A stretch of 64,000 bases of DNA from Serinus canaria (Eukaryota; Chordata; Aves; Passeriformes; Fringillidae), in contig NC_066317.1 in the NCBI RefSeq assembly GCF_022539315.1, positions 44,362,435-44,426,434 of the forward strand, read 5' to 3'. Shown piece by piece: positions 61,701 to 64,000 of this stretch. The number at the start of each line of letters is the position of its first letter. Within the stretch, counting starts at the first letter, position 1. The notes under the pieces are model-generated. The model was given only the letters and a program-made list of their open reading frames with translations, was not told the DNA's origin and ran no database searches. A program made the position numbers and the translations under genes.

Positions 61701-63906
61701 TATTTTGAAACCAACAGAGCCCATGGCACCCACACTTGTTGGAAATCTGGAAAATCAAACTACAAATATTGGTGAAACTATAGAAGTGTCATGTGCAGTG
61801 AATGGCATTCCTCCTCCAAGCATCATGTGGTTTAAAAATAACGAGACACTTGTGGAAGATTCAGGTGAGGATTGCTCATTTACTATTATCATTAAAAGGC
61901 TTTCTTTTGTGGGACTGACTGCTGATTTTCACCATGAAAAGTTTCATTTTGAATTCTTAACAAAAAGTGGCACAAAAATAGCAAAACTAAGAATTGTATT
62001 TTTTTCCCAGGCATTGTTTTGAAAGATGGGAACAAAACACTGACCATCCGTCGAGTGAGGAAAGAAGATGGGGGGCTGTACACCTGCCTGGCATGCAATG
62101 TTCTCGGATGCAGCAAAGCAGAGGCTTTTTTTTCAGTGGAAGGTTGGTATTAGTTTCCTCCCAGATTGTGCATAAAATCTTTAGAATAACTAGAAGGAAT
62201 ATCTACTGGCTATCCTGATGGGAGATCTGAAAATATACTATTAAATTTATGAAAAGTCCTGACCATTCCTAATAAGCTGAGGTTGGATGCTGTCATAGCT
62301 GTTCAGGTTGATGCTTTTTTCTCCACTATGCTGCTTAGAGCTCTTCAGCAAAAACTGGATCCCTCTTACTTGTGGTTGCAATGAAAACTCTGCCAATCTA
62401 TATTACATGCAAACCCATACAACAGAGCTACATAAACATGCAGATATCCTGGGGCATCTCTGTTGTCTAGGTAACATAATTGTCATACTATGTTTTTTAG
62501 CACAGTATGTTGTACCTTTTAAAATTACATAACTGCTTTCACAGCATCTAAGGAAAACATAGTGAAGACTTTTTGCAGTCTGTTGTGATTGCTGTCCCAT
62601 TTCAGTGGAACAGGTAGTGATTTTGAGTTAGGGGACTACAGCCTTGGTCCATCTGAAAGCAGCATTTGTGTGACCCGTCTCTCACTTGTTCTAGTCCTAT
62701 TGTGGCACACCAAAATACAAGTTGCAATGACAAACAATAAATAGTTGCAAGAGGTTAGTCTGCAGTGTGGGTAGCTGGGACCACAATGGACTTTCCATTC
62801 AGAGTTGCAACAAGAAGCCTCAGACTAAAAGCTCCTTGCTCTTGATATTAGTTCATTCATTCATTCATTAGTACATTTGCATACTTTAGTCTCTGAGCCC
62901 TTCACACACCTCTGTCTTTAAAGGTTAGGGTGGTTGTCTGATCCATGCCATTTAGGTAATTAAAGCAACATCATGTTATTCTTGTAGGTCCCTTTAGGAT
63001 ATTTAGATATTGGGCAGAAGGTTTAAATGTTTAGGTGATGTCAACGTAGATTTCAGCTGATGTGGTAAATATGGCTGGGGCACATCTGTACAGTTTGAAA
63101 TTTGTGTAGGACATACTGTTTCACTATAAAAAATCTATAGTGCAGCTCATGGGGGTCATGCCATGGTGTGTGCTGCTGTGTAGGAAAATCTCAGTGGTGC
63201 AAGGGATGAAGTACAGCAGCATGATGTGGTAAACAGGGGCTGAAGAGGAGACCTGTGTCTGTGCACTAGAAGGTGTTCAAATGGTATCTGCTGGCCACTA
63301 TTTTACGGGAAAAGAAACATTGTAAATAAGACCTTATTATCATGTGTTCTTGTAGTACCACATTTTTCGTGCCCCAGCTGAATGATGTCAAGAGACAAGA
63401 GAGAGATTGTTCTCTAGGTCATTCTCACAGCTCTTTATTTTCTATATGATGAGAGTGTTTCTTTGGTTCCAAAGAAAGAGTAATTACTTTTTGGTATTCT
63501 AAAACAATTATTTTTTTCCAAAATGTGGATTTTACTTTTTTTTATTTGCCAAAGGTTTAGACACTGTCCTTGGAACAAAGTTGTTGCTGAGAAATGTGAT
63601 GGTGTGTAAAACAGCATGAAACTGTAATATTCTGACATAAACCCTCAAGCTTTTTGTTTTGTTTTGCTTTCGTTTCCTTGCTCCATGTTGCACTTTTAAA
63701 ACGAACCTTCAGAACAAGGACCTCCATTCTTTACTTTAATGAATGAACAAAACAAATATGCTTCCAACTATCACTCAAATATTCATTATTTCTTCCCAGG
63801 CGCTGAAGAGAAAACAAATCTGGAGCTCATTATCCTCGTTGGCACTGCAGTGATTGCCATGTTCTTCTGGTTGCTTCTTGTAATCATCCTCCGGACCGTT
63901 AAGCGG
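49711..63906 (+). CDS. KDR: KDR (VEGFR2), exons 1-16 of the gene; 3' part outside window
   Basis: Vascular endothelial growth factor receptor 2 is a receptor tyrosine kinase of endothelial and haemangioblast plasma membrane. It binds VEGF-A, and processed VEGF-C and -D, and drives vasculogenesis and angiogenesis. Sixteen exons join in frame to 779 codons: signal peptide (about 1-18), seven Ig-like domains (D1 18-113, D2 114-211, D3 212-314, D4 315-406, D5 407-535, D6 536-650, D7 651-743), a transmembrane helix (about 753-774) and the stop-transfer RTVKR (775-779). D4 has no cysteine, as is usual for VEGFR D4. D7 keeps the R714/D719 pair in RRVRKED, equivalent to the human R726-D731 homotypic contact. 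Each domain is encoded by whole exons and every junction is GT-AG. The start is the first in-frame ATG after an in-frame TGA at 49630-49632 and has a purine at -3 and G at +4. The kinase exons lie to the right. I see no frameshift or internal stop. Confidence 0.98.
50295..50994. promoter_or_regulatory. KDR: KDR intron 1 distal part: candidate endothelial enhancer
   Basis: Intron 1 (49763-50994) is only 1.23 kb; its first half is CpG island. The AT-rich second half has AGATAA (50499-50504), E-box CAGATG (50663-50668), ETS-like CAGGAA (50735-50740), E-box CATCTG (50789-50794) and ETS-like CTTCCTG (50801-50807). Mouse Flk1 has an intron 1 enhancer that uses SCL/TAL1 E-boxes, GATA and ETS sites, so the same class of element in the same intron is plausible. 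Conservation has not been tested. Confidence 0.45.
50995..51085 (+). CDS. KDR: KDR exon 2: start of Ig domain 1
   Basis: 91 nt, entering at phase 1 and leaving at phase 2 (TGC AG|gtaagg). It encodes residues 18-48, beginning [18 protein letters not shown]. The first D1 cysteine is C47 in NITC. N-glycosylation sequons start at N40 and N44. The acceptor is TTTTTGCAG. Birds have the short N-terminus that directly precedes LFIS. Confidence 0.95.
51086..51553 (+). other. KDR: KDR intron 2
   Basis: 468 nt, GTAAGG to CAG, phase 2. No repeat or regulatory element recognised. Confidence 0.9.
51554..51750 (+). CDS. KDR: KDR exon 3: rest of Ig domain 1
   Basis: 197 nt, encoding residues 48-113. It contains the C73/C79 pair ([12 protein letters not shown]), the sequon N90-D-T and the closing D1 cysteine C97 in the canonical DTGDYKC strand-F motif. 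It ends ATTIYVYVQ. The acceptor AG at 51552-51553 was preferred over the AG two bases downstream because only it keeps the conserved Arg-Gly-Gln-Arg reading. The donor is GTAAGT. Confidence 0.95.
51751..52875 (+). other. KDR: KDR intron 3
   Basis: 1125 nt, GTAAGT to TCTAG, phase 1. A CCCCAAAAACCACCC-type A/C-rich run lies near 52175. Nothing else recognised. Confidence 0.9.
52876..53000 (+). CDS. KDR: KDR exon 4: first half of Ig domain 2
   Basis: 125 nt, encoding residues 114-155 ([18 protein letters not shown] and onward). It holds the first D2 cysteine in VVVPC and the sequons N-K-T and N-V-S. D2 is a principal VEGF-binding domain. The exon ends at phase 0 after CAT GCG with donor GTAAGG. 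Confidence 0.95.
53290..53458 (+). CDS. KDR: KDR exon 5: second half of Ig domain 2
   Basis: 169 nt, residues 156-211, starting [16 protein letters not shown] and ending in the VAVV D2-D3 linker. The second D2 cysteine is in GMVFCEAKI. The acceptor is CCAAACAG and the donor is GTAAGC (phase 1). Confidence 0.95.
53459..54640 (+). other. KDR: KDR intron 5
   Basis: 1182 nt, GTAAGC to CTCTAG, phase 1. No repeat or element recognised. Confidence 0.9.
54641..54780 (+). CDS. KDR: KDR exon 6: first half of Ig domain 3
   Basis: 140 nt, residues 212-258, starting [11 protein letters not shown]. The first D3 cysteine is in [10 protein letters not shown], where NCT is also a sequon. D2 and D3 together form the ligand-binding unit. 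The exon ends at phase 0 after PSIK with donor GTAAAG. Read-through into intron 6 meets TAA within five codons. Confidence 0.95.
54979..55147 (+). CDS. KDR: KDR exon 7: second half of Ig domain 3
   Basis: 169 nt, residues 259-314, starting [15 protein letters not shown]. It carries the D3 closing cysteine in the [11 protein letters not shown] motif and a sequon in MKNSSYF. The donor is GTATGA, weaker than those of neighbouring exons (phase 1). Confidence 0.95.
55148..56552 (+). other. KDR: KDR intron 7
   Basis: 1405 nt, GTATGA to CCCCAG, phase 1. Contains the TA microsatellite and a small tandem duplication of GTCAAAAGGCTAATT near 56025-56056. Confidence 0.9.
56226..56254. repeat. (TA)n microsatellite in KDR intron 7
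   Basis: About nine perfect TA copies flanked by TATG and GTATATA. Probably length-polymorphic; it lies 300 nt before exon 8. Confidence 0.9.
56553..56664 (+). CDS. KDR: KDR exon 8: first half of Ig domain 4
   Basis: 112 nt, residues 315-351, starting [15 protein letters not shown] and running to GYPPPEAK. There is no cysteine, consistent with the disulfide-free D4 of VEGFRs, which contributes to receptor-receptor contacts. The donor is GTAAGA (phase 2, splitting the Trp codon). Intron 8 is only 92 nt. Confidence 0.95.
56757..56920 (+). CDS. KDR: KDR exon 9: second half of Ig domain 4
   Basis: 164 nt, residues 352-406 ([18 protein letters not shown] and onward). The strand-F motif reads DAGNYTV, with Val where other Ig domains have Cys. 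Sequons are NHT and NYT. It ends LLVN plus one base, with donor GTAAGT. Confidence 0.95.
56921..57703 (+). other. KDR: KDR intron 9
   Basis: 783 nt, GTAAGT to CTGCAG, phase 1. The middle is the pyrimidine-rich tract ending in a second strong acceptor-like site at 57385. Confidence 0.9.
57165..57384. repeat. Pyrimidine-rich tract in KDR intron 9
   Basis: About 220 nt strongly biased to C and T on the sense strand, ending TTTCTGCTCCCCAG at 57385. Candidate cryptic 3' splice site (see findings). Confidence 0.7.
57704..57860 (+). CDS. KDR: KDR exon 10: first part of Ig domain 5
   Basis: 157 nt, residues 407-458, starting [17 protein letters not shown]. It has the first D5 cysteine in [12 protein letters not shown] and the extra cysteine in EEECTFSP. 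The exon is more GC-rich than its neighbours. The donor is GTGAGT, splitting a Gln codon (CA|G, phase 2). Confidence 0.95.
57861..58944 (+). promoter_or_regulatory. KDR: KDR intron 10, possible enhancer-bearing intron
   Basis: 1084 nt, GTGAGT to TTTCAG, phase 2. An arterial enhancer has been described in intron 10 of mouse Flk1. Here the intron has TTATCT (58388-58393), several ETS-like TTCC cores (58469, 58506, 58591 region) and TTCCCA (58642-58647), the complement of an RBPJ-like TGGGAA. The motifs are visible, but equivalence to the mouse element is inferred from intron number alone. Confidence 0.35.
58441..58457. repeat. A17 homopolymer in KDR intron 10
   Basis: Seventeen consecutive A. 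I see no retroposon body upstream, so it is treated as a simple repeat. Confidence 0.9.
58945..59065 (+). CDS. KDR: KDR exon 11: middle of Ig domain 5
   Basis: 121 nt, residues 459-499 ([18 protein letters not shown] and onward to VVTIAGKTK). The cysteine in PYACKKW is the expected partner for the extra cysteine of exon 10. The donor is GTGAGC (phase 0). Confidence 0.95.
59066..59654 (+). other. KDR: KDR intron 11
   Basis: 589 nt, GTGAGC to TTGTAG, phase 0. No element recognised. Confidence 0.9.
59655..59763 (+). CDS. KDR: KDR exon 12: end of Ig domain 5
   Basis: 109 nt, residues 500-535, starting [18 protein letters not shown]. It contains the D5 strand-F cysteine ([12 protein letters not shown]) and sequon NVS. 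It ends SFHVT plus one base with a strong donor GTAAGT at 59764. The downstream intron carries the AG|GTAAG site described separately. Confidence 0.95.
60376..60403 (+). promoter_or_regulatory. KDR: KDR intron 12: AG|GTAAGA splice-ratchet-like site
   Basis: Intron 12 runs 59764-60501 (738 nt). About 100 nt before its acceptor, a T/C-rich tract ends CAACCAG directly followed by GTAAGA (AG at 60396-60397, GT at 60398-60399). The sequence matches the form of a recursive (zero-length exon) splice site. It may also act as an alternative acceptor. Use in vivo is unproven. Confidence 0.4.
60502..60846 (+). CDS. KDR: KDR exon 13: whole Ig domain 6
   Basis: 345 nt, residues 536-650. It is the largest exon here and encodes D6 in one piece, beginning [18 protein letters not shown] and ending VKHLTVQ. 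The cysteines in SLQC and DYVCIAQD form the core disulfide; further cysteines are in PVCKN and TQHCLV. Sequons are NMS, NET, NVT and NIS. The donor GTACAG at 60847 is weak (phase 1). Reading on through it gives a stop after five further codons (TGA at 60864-60866). Confidence 0.95.
60847..61717 (+). other. KDR: KDR intron 13, with possible soluble-receptor end
   Basis: 871 nt, GTACAG to AACAG, phase 1. If retained, the frame continues as GTGLLL and stops at 60864-60866. AATAAA hexamers occur at 61611-61616 and 61681-61686, both inside the intron. Mammalian soluble VEGFR2 is made by retention of this same intron. Confidence 0.6.
61718..61864 (+). CDS. KDR: KDR exon 14: first half of Ig domain 7
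   Basis: 147 nt, residues 651-699, starting [20 protein letters not shown]. It has the first D7 cysteine in IEVSCAVNG and sequons NQT and NET. D7 is membrane-proximal and makes homotypic contacts in the ligand-bound dimer. The donor is GTGAGG (phase 1). Confidence 0.95.
62011..62142 (+). CDS. KDR: KDR exon 15: second half of Ig domain 7
   Basis: 132 nt, residues 700-743, starting [18 protein letters not shown]. It includes the D7 contact motif (R714, D719) and the closing cysteine in GLYTCLACN, and ends AEAFFSVE. The acceptor is TTTTTCCCAG. The donor GTTGGT at 62143 is a poor match to GTRAGT, so this junction may be one of the less efficient in the gene (phase 1). Confidence 0.95.
62143..63799 (+). 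other. KDR: KDR intron 15
   Basis: 1657 nt, the longest intron here, GTTGGT to TTCCCAG, phase 1. Contains the TTCA repeat. No other element recognised. Confidence 0.9.
62852..62869. repeat. (TTCA)n tetranucleotide repeat in KDR intron 15
   Basis: About 4.5 perfect copies of TTCA. Confidence 0.85.
63800..63906 (+). CDS. KDR: KDR exon 16: transmembrane segment
   Basis: 107 nt, residues 744-779, starting [18 protein letters not shown]. The hydrophobic helix covers about 753-774, followed by the basic stop-transfer sequence RTVKR. It ends at phase 0 with donor GTAATG. The next exon (juxtamembrane, starting ANGG in relatives) is outside the window. Read-through into intron 16 adds 15 codons and then TGA at 63952-63954. 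Confidence 0.95.
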
Positions 63907-64000
63907 GTAATGAAAAAATTCTCATACCATCCTATCAGCACTGGTCTTGCATGACAAATGAGAGCTGACTTGAGGCCTTTTGTGTTGCTTCTTTCCATTG
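63907..64000 (+). other. KDR: Start of KDR intron 16
   Basis: The first 94 nt of the intron after the transmembrane exon. The donor is GTAATG and the window ends inside the intron. Confidence 0.9.

Noticed and set aside
1..64000. tRNA, rRNA, microRNA hairpins, endogenous retrovirus LTR pairs, CRISPR arrays
   Set aside because: Read through by eye for these; none could be supported. Bacterial features are not expected in this vertebrate sequence.

Overview
This is vertebrate nuclear DNA, almost certainly from a bird. The only protein-coding gene I can support is the 5' half of KDR (VEGFR2/FLK1/Quek1), on the + strand from about 49.7 kb to the right edge. Its exons translate to a protein very close to chicken and quail VEGFR2. 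The repeats also fit a bird: degraded CR1 retroposon pieces (about 13.4, 22.5 and 43.5 kb), few transposons, compact introns and a GC-rich promoter in AT-rich flanks. I cannot name the species.

Layout: 1-49.2 kb is intergenic sequence with no recognisable gene. In other amniotes the 5' side of KDR faces SRD5A3/TMEM165/CLOCK, and KIT and PDGFRA lie beyond its 3' side. This stretch is therefore probably the KDR upstream regulatory interval. It holds an 8-copy 40-bp minisatellite (4621-4940), three old CR1 fragments, microsatellites, three CpG-rich patches (about 19.1, 39.1-39.6 and 45.7-46.3 kb) and several clusters of GATA/ETS/FOX/SOX/RUNX-like motifs that are candidate endothelial enhancers.

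From 49.23 to 50.28 kb there is a CpG island with GC boxes and a (CTCGG)n pentanucleotide array just upstream of the KDR start codon. Sixteen coding exons follow (49711-63906), with intact frame, consistent phases and GT-AG borders throughout. They encode the signal peptide, seven Ig-like domains and the transmembrane helix, 779 codons in total. The juxtamembrane, split kinase and tail exons lie beyond the right edge.

Within the gene, the most interesting sequences are a splice-ratchet-like AG|GTAAG site in intron 12 and an intron 13 configuration (immediate in-frame stop plus two AATAAA hexamers) able to encode soluble VEGFR2. There is also an E-box/GATA/ETS cluster in a short intron 1 and possible overlapping upstream ORFs at the promoter. 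I found no wholly new gene system. The findings are regulatory and RNA-processing hypotheses that need comparative or transcript data.
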